NCBI GenBank assembly: GCA_902634305.1
Contig: CACPJJ010000001.1
Coordinates: forward strand, 1 to 64,000
From: an uncultured Pelagibacteraceae bacterium
Lineage (GTDB): Bacteria; Pseudomonadota; Alphaproteobacteria; Pelagibacterales; Pelagibacteraceae
Direction: 5' to 3'
DNA length: 64,000 bases
Each line of letters opens with the position of its first letter. The first letter of the stretch is position 1. The translations under genes were made by a program, and so were the position numbers. Shown here piece by piece: positions 44,888 through 55,400 of this stretch. Under the pieces are notes generated by a model that saw only the letters and a program-made list of their open reading frames with translations, had not been told where the DNA came from and made no database searches.

Positions 44888-46303
44888 ATGATTAATTTAA
44901 ATTTTATTTATTCTGAAATAATTCTTTGTTTAGCTATTATGATCTTATTATTAATAGGAGTATTTAAAAAAAATAGTTCATACCTAATTTATAATTTAAG
45001 CATTTTGTCTTTATTTGGTTGTTTGGCTTTAATTTTAAATTTTCCAATAAACACAAATGTAGAATTATTTAATAACAGCTATAAAATTGATTACTTATCT
45101 ACTTATATGAAAATTTTATTAATACTATCAGGAATTTTTGTATTACTTTCTTCTAGCAAATATGTACAAATAATTAAAATAAATAAAATTGAATACCCAA
45201 TCTTAATTTTATCATCAGTACTAGGAATGATGGTAATGACTAGCTCAAATGATTTAATTTTATTTTACATTGGCTTAGAATTACAGTCACTATCATTATA
45301 TGTATTGGCATCATTTAATAGAGATAATGTATTATCTTCAGAGTCTGGTTTAAAATATTTTGTTTTAAGTGCATTGTCATCTGGTCTTCTTCTTTATGGC
45401 TGTTCTTTAATATACGGTTTTTCTGGATCAACAAATTTTAATTTAATTTCAGAAAATATTAACAAAGATAGTTATGGGCTAACTTTTGGAATAGTTTTTA
45501 TAATTACTGGTTTGGCTTTCAAAATATCCGCTGTTCCATTTCACATGTGGGCTCCAGATGTTTACGAAGGATCACCAACTTCAGTAACAATTTTCTTTGC
45601 AATATTACCAAAAATTGCAGCTTTAACTGTATTTATAAGAATCTTGTACGTTCCTTTTTTCAATATTATAGATCAATGGCAAATTATAATTGTCTTTCTC
45701 TCTATAGCTTCCATGCTATTCGGAGCAATTGCTGCAATTGGCCAAAAAAATCTTAAAAGACTAATTGCATATAGTTCCATAGGTCATATGGGTTATGCAT
45801 TAGCTGGTTTATCAACCGGAACAAATCTGGGAATACAAAGTTCCATAACTTATATTTCGATTTACTTGTTTATGAATTTAGCATTTTTTTGCTGCCTTTT
45901 CATGTTGAGAAGAGATGAAAAGTATTTTGAAAATATTGAAGATTTATCAGGTTTGTCAAAAAATCATCCAATATTGTCATTTTCACTTTTGATTGTACTA
46001 TTTTCGTTGGCAGGCATACCTCCACTGGTTGGTTTTTTTGCAAAATTTTATATTTTTACTGCTGTAGTAGAACAATCAATGTACACATTAGCTATAATTG
46101 GTTTACTTTCAACTGTTATAGCAGCATTTTATTATCTAAGAATAATAAAGGTAATTTATTTTGACCCAGAAAAAGAAAGATATGAAAAAAATCATAACAT
46201 TGGATTAAAAATATCATTAGCATTTTCAACAATATTTATTCTCTTTTATTTCATTTATCCAAGTCCATTAATTGAAATAATAGAAAAAATTAACATTATT
46301 TAA
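44888..46303 (+). CDS. nuoN: NADH-quinone oxidoreductase subunit N
   Basis: The 471-residue antiporter-like subunit is somewhat more divergent than NuoL and NuoM. It keeps LILFYIGLELQSLSLYVLASF (helix-5 glutamate near residue 132), FKISAVPFHMWAPDVYEGSPTSVTIFFA near 210-237, and RLIAYSSIGHMGYALAGL near 294. Its last base overlaps the birA start, so the nuo transcript probably continues into the housekeeping genes downstream. Confidence 0.96.
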   Translation: MINLNFIYSEIILCLAIMILLLIGVFKKNSSYLIYNLSILSLFGCLALILNFPINTNVELFNNSYKIDYLSTYMKILLILSGIFVLLSSSKYVQIIKINKIEYPILILSSVLGMMVMTSSNDLILFYIGLELQSLSLYVLASFNRDNVLSSESGLKYFVLSALSSGLLLYGCSLIYGFSGSTNFNLISENINKDSYGLTFGIVFIITGLAFKISAVPFHMWAPDVYEGSPTSVTIFFAILPKIAALTVFIRILYVPFFNIIDQWQIIIVFLSIASMLFGAIAAIGQKNLKRLIAYSSIGHMGYALAGLSTGTNLGIQSSITYISIYLFMNLAFFCCLFMLRRDEKYFENIEDLSGLSKNHPILSFSLLIVLFSLAGIPPLVGFFAKFYIFTAVVEQSMYTLAIIGLLSTVIAAFYYLRIIKVIYFDPEKERYEKNHNIGLKISLAFSTIFILFYFIYPSPLIEIIEKINII

Positions 46304-46824
46304 TGAGTTTTAAAAAATTTTTTTATAAAAAAGTTAGTAGTACAAATGATTTAGCAATAAAAAAAATTAATAGAGGAACTATCAAAGGTATTATCATTGC
46401 TGATTATCAAAAAAAGGGTAGAGGTCAACAAGGAAAAAAATGGTTATCTTTTAAGGGAAATATATTTATGACTATATTTTTTAATATAAAAAAAAATATG
46501 AATATAAAAAAAATTACTATTTTAAATTGTAAAATAATAAAAAAAGTATTATTCCAATTCATTAAAAAGACAATTGTAATTAAAGCACCCAACGATTTAT
46601 TTATTAATAAAAAAAAAATATGTGGAATACTTCAAGAGATTAAATTTAAAAATGAATCAAAATTTTTAATAATTGGAATTGGAATTAACTTAGTTAAAAG
46701 CCCAAAAATTAAAAATTATCCAACCACTAATATTTTGAAAGAAACTGGTATTAAAGTAAAAAAGTATGATCTAATTAAAAATATAGAAAAAAGCTATATT
46801 AAAAATTTAAAACTGTTTGCATAA
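46303..46824 (+). CDS. birA: Biotin-protein ligase, minimal catalytic domain
   Basis: The enzyme attaches biotin to carboxylase carrier proteins. The signature KVSSTNDLAIK (residues 9-19), the GRGQQGKKWLS biotin/ATP loop (39-49) and the KAPNDLFINKKKICGILQE segment (94-112) are visible. At 173 residues it has no N-terminal DNA-binding domain. It also appears to lack most of the usual C-terminal SH3-like domain, so it is a ligase only and not a repressor. It overlaps nuoN, an arrangement common in alphaproteobacteria where birA-coaX-rnj follow nuoN. Confidence 0.88.
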   Translation: MSFKKFFYKKVSSTNDLAIKKINRGTIKGIIIADYQKKGRGQQGKKWLSFKGNIFMTIFFNIKKNMNIKKITILNCKIIKKVLFQFIKKTIVIKAPNDLFINKKKICGILQEIKFKNESKFLIIGIGINLVKSPKIKNYPTTNILKETGIKVKKYDLIKNIEKSYIKNLKLFA

Positions 46825-46850
46825 ACAATTGAATTGATTAAGAATATATA

Positions 46851-47594
46851 ATGTACGTTATTGGAGATATAGGAAACACCGAAACAAAAATATGTGTATA
46901 CACTACACAAAAAAAAATTATAAAAAAAATAATTTTAAAATCTAATTTAATAAGCAATAGTTATCTTAAAAAAAATTTATCTTCTATTTTTAAAAAAAAT
47001 GTTGTTATAAAAAAAGTAGTTTTTAGTAGCGTTGTTCCAAAAATATTTAAACTAATAAAATTTTATTTATTAAAAAATTTTAAATTAAAATCTTTTGAAA
47101 TAAAGGAACTTAATATTAATAGGTTAATTAAAATATCAGTCAATAGAAAGCAAATTGGATCTGATAGACTTTGCAATGCAATTGGAATTAATGATAATAA
47201 AAATAACTATATTATTATAGACTTTGGCACAGCTACTACGTTTGATGTTATAATAAAAAATAAATATTTGGGTGGTATAATTGCTCCGGGCGTATCTCTT
47301 TCTCTAAACACCCTTATATCAAAGGCTTCACTCATCCCACCTTTAAAACTAAAAAAAGTTAAAAATGTTTTAGGTAAAAATACAATTTCAGCTGTAAGAT
47401 CTGGTTTTTATTGGGGCTACATTGGTTTAGTAGAAAATATAATTGATAGAATTTCTAAACATACCAAAAAAAAATATAAATTAATTTTAACAGGCGGTTA
47501 TTCTCATTTATTTATTAAATCTATTAAACAAAAAACACGTATAGATAAGGATATAACTATAAAGGGACTTTTAAAAATTACTAAATCATTATGA
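46851..47594 (+). CDS. coaX: Type III pantothenate kinase
   Basis: This 247-residue ASKHA-fold enzyme catalyses the first step of coenzyme A synthesis. The phosphate-1 motif is VIGDIGNTETKICVY (residues 3-17), the conserved IGSDRLCNAIG segment falls near residues 103-113, and IIDFGTATTFDVI (phosphate-2) near 122-134. GGIIAPGVSLSLNTLISKASLIP lies near 141-163, and LTGGYSHL forms the adenosine region. It is very lysine- and isoleucine-rich. The stop overlaps the RNase J start by four bases. Confidence 0.92.
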   Translation: MYVIGDIGNTETKICVYTTQKKIIKKIILKSNLISNSYLKKNLSSIFKKNVVIKKVVFSSVVPKIFKLIKFYLLKNFKLKSFEIKELNINRLIKISVNRKQIGSDRLCNAIGINDNKNNYIIIDFGTATTFDVIIKNKYLGGIIAPGVSLSLNTLISKASLIPPLKLKKVKNVLGKNTISAVRSGFYWGYIGLVENIIDRISKHTKKKYKLILTGGYSHLFIKSIKQKTRIDKDITIKGLLKITKSL

Positions 47595-49249
47595 AAGATG
47601 AATTAATATTTTGTCCACTTGGTGGATCCGGTGAAATTGGTATGAATATGAATTTATATGCATATGGGAAACCTGATTCACAAAAATGGATCATAGTTGA
47701 TGTTGGTGTTACATTTGCAGATGATAGTTTGCCAGGAATAGATTTAATATATGCAGACCCAGGTTTTATTGTTGATAAAAAAGATAATTTATTAGGTATT
47801 GTTTTAACTCATGCTCATGAGGATCATATCGGAGCTATAACTTATGTTTGGAAAAAATTAAAATGTAAAATTTATGCAACACCATTTACTGCTGCTTTAG
47901 TTACTGAAAAATTTAAGGAAAAAAAAATTGATATTATTCCTTATTTAAATATTGTTAAATTAAATGGAACAATTGATCTTAATCCATTTAAAATAGAGTT
48001 TGTAACTTTAACTCACTCAATACTTGAACCGAATGGTTTAAAAATTGATACTCCAGCTGGAACCATTTTTCATACAGGTGATTGGAAAGTTGACCCTAAT
48101 CCCTTGGTAGGTAAAAACATTAATCAAGAGAAGCTAAAAAAAATTGGAGATAGCGGTGTTTTGGCAATGATATGTGACTCAACAAATGTTTTTAGTATAG
48201 GAAGAGCTGGTTCGGAAGCTGACGTAAGGAAAAACATGCTTAATGTTATGTCACGACAAAAAAAAAAAATTTTAGTGACTTCTTTTGCTTCTAATGTTGC
48301 TAGGATGGAAACTGTATTTTTCTGTGCAGAGAAGATTGGTAGGCATATATCGTTAGTTGGTAGATCAATGCAAAGAATTTACAAAGCTGCTAGACAATGT
48401 GGCTATCTTCAAAATGTTATAGAACCTCTTGATCCAAGAGATACAAAAAAGTTAGCAAGAGATAAAATTGTTTATCTTTGTACCGGTAGTCAAGGAGAGC
48501 CTATGGGAGCACTAAACAGAATTTCAAATTTTACACATCCAGATGTATTTATCGAAAAAGATGATACAGTTATATTTTCATCCAAAATAATACCCGGTAA
48601 TGTTAGAAAGCATTATAATGTTCATAACAAACTGTTAAAAGATGGTATAAATGTTATTACCGAAGAAACTGAGTTTGTTCATGTCTCTGGTCATCCAAAT
48701 AGAGAAGATTTAAAAGATATGTATAATTGGATTAAACCCAATTGTCTTATACCAGTACACGGCGAGCATAGACACATGAAAGAACAAATCAATTTTGCTC
48801 GTGAAATGAAAATTCCATCCCCAGTTCAAGTAGAAAATGGAGATATAGTGAAAATTTATCCAGGTAACAAACCATATGTTTATGATAAAGCACCAAGTGG
48901 CAGATTGTGTGTTGATGGAGAAATTTCAATAGAAGAGGATTCAGTTTTTATTAAAGAAAGAAAAAATTTGGCTAATAACGGATTTATTGACTTAACTCTG
49001 ATTATTTCAAATAAAGGAGTTTTAAGTAGCAAACCTCTGTTAAACATTAAAGGTTTACCAATTTTTGAAAAAGATGAATTTTTTGATGGATTAGAAGAAG
49101 AAGTATTAAAACTTACCAAAACATTTTCTTTAAAAAATAGCAAACAATATGAAAATTTAATTGAAGGACTAAAAAAAACATGCAGAAAATATGCAAAAGA
49201 AAAAACTGGAAAAAAACCAATAACTAATATTAATGTGATAAGAATATAA
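47591..49249 (+). CDS. rnj: Ribonuclease J
   Basis: This 552-residue metallo-beta-lactamase/beta-CASP RNase has 5' exonuclease and endonuclease activity in RNA decay. The metal motif is TGAH-type: LTHAHEDHIGAI near residues 75-86. A further histidine is in FHTGDWKVDP near 160, and beta-CASP motifs include FASNVARMETV near 230, STGSQGEP-like CTGSQGEPMGAL near 299, and VHVSGHPNREDL near 362. The C-terminal domain is shorter than some. It sits between coaX and proS as in many alphaproteobacteria. Confidence 0.95.
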   Translation: MKDELIFCPLGGSGEIGMNMNLYAYGKPDSQKWIIVDVGVTFADDSLPGIDLIYADPGFIVDKKDNLLGIVLTHAHEDHIGAITYVWKKLKCKIYATPFTAALVTEKFKEKKIDIIPYLNIVKLNGTIDLNPFKIEFVTLTHSILEPNGLKIDTPAGTIFHTGDWKVDPNPLVGKNINQEKLKKIGDSGVLAMICDSTNVFSIGRAGSEADVRKNMLNVMSRQKKKILVTSFASNVARMETVFFCAEKIGRHISLVGRSMQRIYKAARQCGYLQNVIEPLDPRDTKKLARDKIVYLCTGSQGEPMGALNRISNFTHPDVFIEKDDTVIFSSKIIPGNVRKHYNVHNKLLKDGINVITEETEFVHVSGHPNREDLKDMYNWIKPNCLIPVHGEHRHMKEQINFAREMKIPSPVQVENGDIVKIYPGNKPYVYDKAPSGRLCVDGEISIEEDSVFIKERKNLANNGFIDLTLIISNKGVLSSKPLLNIKGLPIFEKDEFFDGLEEEVLKLTKTFSLKNSKQYENLIEGLKKTCRKYAKEKTGKKPITNINVIRI

Positions 49250-49252
49250 CAA

Positions 49253-50578
49253 ATGCTCTTTTCAAAATCATTTATACCAATTTTAAAGAATAATCCTTCT
49301 GAAGCTGTAATCAAATCTCATCAACTAATGCTTAGAATTGGAATGATAAAACAATCCTCAGCTGGCATATACTCATGGCTACCACTTGGATTTAAGGTAA
49401 TGAAAAAAATAGAACAAATTGTTCGAGAAGAGCAGGATAGAATTGGTGTTCAGGAAATTTTAATGCCTACTATTCAGTCCAGTGAAATTTGGAAAGAAAG
49501 TGGCAGATATGAAGACTATGGTGAGGAAATGTTAAGAATTAAAGACAGACAAAACAGAGAAATGCTATATGGACCAACTAATGAAGAATTAATAACCGAT
49601 ATATTCAGAACAAGCATAAAGTCTTACAAATCTCTACCACAACTTCTTTATCATATTCAGTGGAAATTTAGAGATGAACTAAGACCTAGATTTGGAATAA
49701 TGAGGTGTCGAGAGTTTTATATGAAAGATGCATATTCCTTTGACTTAAATGATGAAGAAGCAAATTTTTCGTATAATAAATTTTTTCTTTCTTATTTACG
49801 TACTTTTCAAAGATTAAACTTATCCGCAATACCAATGGCAGCAGATACAGGACCAATAGGAGGTAATCTATCTCATGAATTCATTATTCTAGCAGAAACT
49901 GGCGAAAGTAAAATTTATACTGATAAAAGAATATTTGATGTTAGTAGCGATAATACAAAATTAGAAAAGAAATCATTAAATGAGCTAAGAGAAAAATTTC
50001 AAAAATTTTATGCAGTCACTGATGAAAAATTTGACAAAGTTGAATTCGAAAATAATGTACCTGAAGAATTTAGGCTGCATACAAAAGGTATTGAAGTAGG
50101 ACATATTTTTTATTTTGGAGATAAATATTCAAAACCAATGAATGCATCAGTAGATTTTCAAGGTAAAAAAGAATTTGTTAAAATGGGATCATATGGCGTA
50201 GGTGTGTCCAGATTAGTTGGAGCAATTATTGAAGCAAAGTATGATGATAAAAATGAAGTTATGAATTGGCCAATTTCAGTATCTCCATATGAATGTGCAA
50301 TTATTCCACTTATTAGTAAAAATGATAATTCAAATCTAGAAAAAGCAAATAATATCTATAAATATTTAAATGAAAAGAAAATTGATACTATAATAGACGA
50401 TACAGAGGAAAATTTTTCTTCAAAAATAAAAAAATTTAATTTAATAGGAATACCGTTTCAAATTATGATTGGTAAAAAAACTGAAGGTGACTTATTTGAG
50501 TTTAATGAAATTGGAAAAGAAACAAAAAAATTGTCTATAGAAGATATAGCTAAAATTATAACTAATAAAAAAAAATAA
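49253..50578 (+). CDS. proS: Prolyl-tRNA synthetase (short alphaproteobacterial form)
   Basis: At 441 residues this class II synthetase matches the alphaproteobacterial form that lacks the inserted editing domain of the ~570-residue E. coli enzyme. Motif 1 and 2 regions are seen (AGIYSWLPLGFKVMKKIEQIVREE near 37-60; WKFRDELRPRFGIMRCREFYMKDAYSF near 138-164), as is motif 3 in MGSYGVGVSRLVGAIIEA near 310-327. An anticodon-binding domain forms the C-terminus. Three bases separate it from rnj. Confidence 0.95.
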   Translation: MLFSKSFIPILKNNPSEAVIKSHQLMLRIGMIKQSSAGIYSWLPLGFKVMKKIEQIVREEQDRIGVQEILMPTIQSSEIWKESGRYEDYGEEMLRIKDRQNREMLYGPTNEELITDIFRTSIKSYKSLPQLLYHIQWKFRDELRPRFGIMRCREFYMKDAYSFDLNDEEANFSYNKFFLSYLRTFQRLNLSAIPMAADTGPIGGNLSHEFIILAETGESKIYTDKRIFDVSSDNTKLEKKSLNELREKFQKFYAVTDEKFDKVEFENNVPEEFRLHTKGIEVGHIFYFGDKYSKPMNASVDFQGKKEFVKMGSYGVGVSRLVGAIIEAKYDDKNEVMNWPISVSPYECAIIPLISKNDNSNLEKANNIYKYLNEKKIDTIIDDTEENFSSKIKKFNLIGIPFQIMIGKKTEGDLFEFNEIGKETKKLSIEDIAKIITNKKK

Positions 50579-50579
50579 A

Positions 50580-51809
50580 TTGATCTCACAATTAGAAAAA
50601 GAAGTAACTCTAAGATATTTAAAAACTAGAAAAAAAGATGGATTTTTGAATGTAATTTCCATTTTTTCTTTTATTGGAATTAGTCTTGGTGTTGCCGTTT
50701 TAATTATTGTTATGTCTGTAATGAATGGATTCAGAACTGAACTAGTTGAAAAAATTGTAGGATTTAATCCACATGCAGTAATAAAACCCTATGAAAACCC
50801 AATTGATGAAAATTTATTTATTAATAAAGAATTAAACGATTTATCTAAATTATTCGTCTATAGTAACAGCGGGGAAGGAGTTCTTATAAATAAAGACTAC
50901 ACAAAAGGGCTTTTGTTGAGAGGATATCTGTCTGAAGATTATAAAAAATTAGATATTGTCGAAAGTAGCCTTTTTATTGGTAATAAAAAATTAAATCCTA
51001 GTCATATATCAATAGGAAAAGAATTAAGTTTTAGTTACGATATTAAAGTAGGTGATAAAATACTAATTATGTCACCGACTGGAGTTCAAACAATAGTTGG
51101 TAATTTACCTAAACAAAAAGCATATATAGTTGATTCAATTTTTGATAGTGAAATATCAGATTTTGATCATAACGTTGCTTTTATTAATTTAAATGATTTA
51201 GAAAATTTATTTGATCTAGAAAGTTCTAATAGAAATTTAGAAATTTATTTAAAAAATCCTAAAAATATTGAAATTACAAAAAAAAAATTAGAAAGTATTT
51301 TTTATGAGTACTATGTTTATACATGGTCTGATTTAAATAAATCTTTGTTCTCGGCCCTTAAAGTTGAAAGAAATGTAATGTTTATAATTCTTTCATTGAT
51401 AATTATTGTAGCTGCTTTTAATATAATTTCAGGTCTAACAATATTGGTTAAAAACAAGACAAGAGAAATTGCCATACTTAAATCAATAGGTGTATTGAAT
51501 AAATCAATTTCAAAAATATTTTTTATGGTTGGTTTTATTATTGGATCTTTGGCAACCATATTTGGAATTATATTAGGAGTTTTGTTTTCTATATACATAG
51601 AAAATATTAGAGAATTCATGAGCAATGTTTTTAGTATTAATCTTTTTCCAGAAGAAATATATTTTTTAAGCAAAATGCCGTCAGAAATTAATCCAGGATC
51701 AATTTTTTTAATTGCTATTTGTTCTATAATAATAACAATTATTGTTTCTATTTATCCAGCAATAAAAGCTTCTCAAATGAACACTTCAAGAGCCCTTAAA
51801 TATGACTAA
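50580..51809 (+). CDS. lolC: Lipoprotein-releasing ABC permease (LolC/LolE family)
   Basis: The 409-residue inner-membrane protein has an N-terminal helix (VISIFSFIGISLGVAVLIIVMSVMNGFRTEL, residues ~24-54), a large periplasmic domain and three C-terminal helices in the FtsX/MacB fold. TTG at 50580, one base after proS, is the only start consistent with the conserved LEKEVTLRYLKTRKKDGFLNVIS beginning. With LolD it releases lipoproteins from the inner membrane for delivery to the outer membrane. Only one permease gene is seen, as expected for a LolF-like homodimer arrangement. It overlaps lolD by eight bases. Confidence 0.9.
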   Translation: MISQLEKEVTLRYLKTRKKDGFLNVISIFSFIGISLGVAVLIIVMSVMNGFRTELVEKIVGFNPHAVIKPYENPIDENLFINKELNDLSKLFVYSNSGEGVLINKDYTKGLLLRGYLSEDYKKLDIVESSLFIGNKKLNPSHISIGKELSFSYDIKVGDKILIMSPTGVQTIVGNLPKQKAYIVDSIFDSEISDFDHNVAFINLNDLENLFDLESSNRNLEIYLKNPKNIEITKKKLESIFYEYYVYTWSDLNKSLFSALKVERNVMFIILSLIIIVAAFNIISGLTILVKNKTREIAILKSIGVLNKSISKIFFMVGFIIGSLATIFGIILGVLFSIYIENIREFMSNVFSINLFPEEIYFLSKMPSEINPGSIFLIAICSIIITIIVSIYPAIKASQMNTSRALKYD

Positions 51810-52491
51810 TTTAATTGAATTAAAAAATATTATTAAAAATTATAATGCTAAAAAAAAGATAAAAGTATTAAACAAAATTAATTTTTCGTTTAAAGCTGGT
51901 AAAATTTATTCATTAATGGGTCCTTCAGGTTCTGGTAAATCAACACTGTTAAATTTACTTTCCTTAATTGATACTCCTAATTCGGGTACATTAAAAATAT
52001 CAAATCATGTAATTAATCATAAATCGCAGACAGATAATGATAAATTAAGAGCAAACAAAATTGGTATTATTTATCAAGATAATAATTTGTTGTCAGATTT
52101 TACTACTATTGAAAATATTTATTTATCAAGATTATCAATAGATGAAAATAAAAAAAAAGCACTAGAAGATTCAAAAAAAATAATTAGAAAACTTGGACTT
52201 ACTAATAGAGAAAATCACTTAGCATCAGAACTTTCTGGAGGAGAAATGCAAAGAGTAGCTATTGCTAGAGCTCTAATTAATTCACCTGAAATCATTCTTG
52301 CTGATGAGCCAACCGGAAGTTTAGATATGAAAAATGCTAGAGATGTTTTTAAAATTTTACTTAAACTAAAAAATAAAAACAGATTAATAATATTTGCAAC
52401 TCACAATAGATTTTTTGCTAATATGGCAGATTGCAAAATTGAACTAATTAGTGGTAAGATAAAAAGGTCCACTAATGCAAGAATCAAGTAA
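51802..52491 (+). CDS. lolD: Lipoprotein-releasing ABC transporter ATPase
   Basis: The 229-residue ATPase has Walker [15 protein letters not shown] near residues 40-53 and the LolD/MacB-type signature [32 protein letters not shown] near 143-174 (signature, Walker B, D-loop). The H-loop histidine is in [10 protein letters not shown] near 199. It pairs with the overlapping lolC gene. dnaE begins 17 bases before its stop. Confidence 0.95.
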   Translation: MTNLIELKNIIKNYNAKKKIKVLNKINFSFKAGKIYSLMGPSGSGKSTLLNLLSLIDTPNSGTLKISNHVINHKSQTDNDKLRANKIGIIYQDNNLLSDFTTIENIYLSRLSIDENKKKALEDSKKIIRKLGLTNRENHLASELSGGEMQRVAIARALINSPEIILADEPTGSLDMKNARDVFKILLKLKNKNRLIIFATHNRFFANMADCKIELISGKIKRSTNARIK

Positions 52492-55400
52492 AAAAACATT
52501 TAATCATCTTAAAATCCATACTCAATATTCTATATGCGAAGGTGCAGTAAAAATTGAAGATTTAAAAAATTATTGTAAAGATAATAAAATTAAATCTGTA
52601 GGTTTGTGTGACACCTCTAACTTGTGTGGTGCATTGGAATTTGCTGAAAAAATTTCTAAATCAGGTACACAACCTATCATTGGTACTCAAATTAAATTTA
52701 AAATAGGTGAAACAAGTGGATTGCTACCATTGTTTGCTTTAAACGAAAACGGTTATAAAAACATTATTGATCTTTCATCCTCTTCATACTTAGAAAATGA
52801 TCAATTATCTGACCCACATGTTAAAATCAATAAATTACTATCAAATTCTGATGGTCTTGCAGTATTTTCTGGGACTAGTTTTGGATTGTTTGGGCAATTA
52901 TTTGATAAAGGAAAATTTGCTGAAATTCATGATTTATATACTGAAATAAAAAAAATATATGGTGATAGATTCTATATTGAAATCCAGCGTCATAAAGACC
53001 TAAATGAAATTGGTTTTGAAAAATTTAATTTAAATAAATCTCTAGAATTAGAAATACCAATAATTGCAACAAATGAAGTTTTTTATCTTAAACAAGATAT
53101 GCACGAAGCACACGATGCATTAATTTGCATTGGGAATAAAACTTATGTTAATGAAAAGAATAGATTAAAATATAGTGATCAACACTATTTCAAAAATAAT
53201 TCTGAAATGTCAGAATTATTTGCTGATATTCCTGAATCATTAGAAAACAATTATAATTTTCCCTTTAGATGTAATTACAAACCTTTATTTTCAAGCCCAA
53301 TTTTACCTAACATCAGTAGTGATAATGAAGGTAACGCTGACGATATTTTAAAAAAAGATTCTTTGGATGGATTAAAAGATAAATTTAATAAAGTCTTTGA
53401 TTTAAAAGATCATAATCTAGAAAAAAATCCAACATACTTAAAATACAAAGCTAGACTTGATCACGAACTTTCAATAATCATTGAAATGAAGTATTCTAGT
53501 TATTTTCTCATAGTATCTGATTATATTAAATGGGCTAAGAATAATGATATCCCAGTGGGTCCAGGAAGAGGATCTGGAGCTGGATCTCTTGTAGCATGGT
53601 GTTTATCAATTACTGATGTTGATCCAATAAAATTTAATTTGATATTTGAAAGATTCTTAAATCCAGACAGAATTTCAATGCCAGATTTTGATATAGATTT
53701 CTGTGAAGATAAAAGAGATCTTGTTTTTGAATATTTGACAAAAAAATACAAGGATAGTGTTGCTCATATAATAACATTTGGTAAATTAAAAGCACGAATG
53801 GTGATCAGAGATGTTGGTAGAGTTTTAGGTCTACCATATGGATTTGTTGATAGTATTTCAAAAATGATACCATTTGATCCATCAAGACCTCAAAATTTAA
53901 CTCAATGTATTGCTGGAGAACCAAGGTTACAAAAACTTATTAAGGATGACCCAAGGATAAAAAAATTAACCGATCTATCATTGAAGTTAGAAGATCTTAA
54001 TCGAAATGTTGCTACACATGCTGCTGGGGTTGTTATTGCAGATAAAAAACTTACCGAAATAGTACCTTTATACAAAGATGCTTCTGCAGATTTATTATTA
54101 CCATCAACTCAATTTGATATGTATTCAGCTGAAAATGCAGGATTAGTTAAATTTGATTTTTTGGGTCTTAAAACACTTACTGTAATAAATAATACTCAAA
54201 AATTAATTAGGAAAAAAAATAAGGAATTTAAAATAGAAAATATTAATTACGAAGATCAAAAAGTTTTTGAATTATTGTCTAGCGGAAAAACTGTTGGATT
54301 ATTTCAAATAGAAAGTGCTGGCATGAGAGAAGCTCTAACTCAAATGAAACCTAACCATATTGAGGATATAATTGCACTCGTAGCATTATATAGACCTGGT
54401 CCTATGAGCAATATTCCAACATATAATGATTGTAAGCATGGAAGACAAACCCCTGATTATTTACATCCTCTTTTAGAAGAAATTTTAAAACCTACTTACG
54501 GTGTAATTATCTATCAGGAACAAGTAATGCAAATAGCTCAAAAATTGTCAGGATTTACTGCTGGCCAAGCTGATTTATTAAGAAGAGCAATGGGAAAAAA
54601 GAAAAGAGCAGAACTTGAAAAGCAAAAACAAGGGTTTATCGATGGAGCGGTTAAAAATGGTATAGCCAAAGATGTTGCCGCTGGAATTTTTCTAAAAATT
54701 GAACCTTTTGCAGAGTATGGATTTAACAAAAGTCATGCTGCAGCATATGGAATAATTTCCTATCAAACAGCATTTTTAAAAACTTATTATCCTAAAGAAT
54801 TTATAGCTTCATCTATGACTATGGATATTTCAAATCAAAATAAATTAAGTGAATTTTATGAAGAATTAAAAAGATTGAATGTGGATGTTAAAAGACCAGA
54901 TATTAATCAATGTTATGCAGATTTTAGAATAAATGATAATAAGTTTTATTATGCTTTGGGAGGTATAAAAGCAGTTGGATTTGAAGCTATCACAAATATC
55001 ATTGAAGAAAGAACAACAAATGGAAAATTCAAATCTATTAACGATTTTATAAATAGGATTAAGCCTAAAGATATTAACAAACTTCAATTAGAGGGGCTAG
55101 TAAAAGCAGGAGCATTTGATAGTTTAGATTCAAACAGACAAGCTTTATTTAATTCAATACCAAATATTATATCTAAAAGTAAAAATATATTTGATAATAA
55201 ATCTACTAATCAAATCGATTTATTTTCTGAAGACGAAAATGTCCAAGATAATATTGTTAACAGTATTGACGATTGGCAATTTGAAGAAAGACTGTCAAAA
55301 GAGTTTGAAGCTGTTGGTTTCTTTATTTCTGATCATCCTTTAAATCAATTTATTGAAATTTTTGATGATTATAAAATAATTGATTATTCCAAATTCATTT

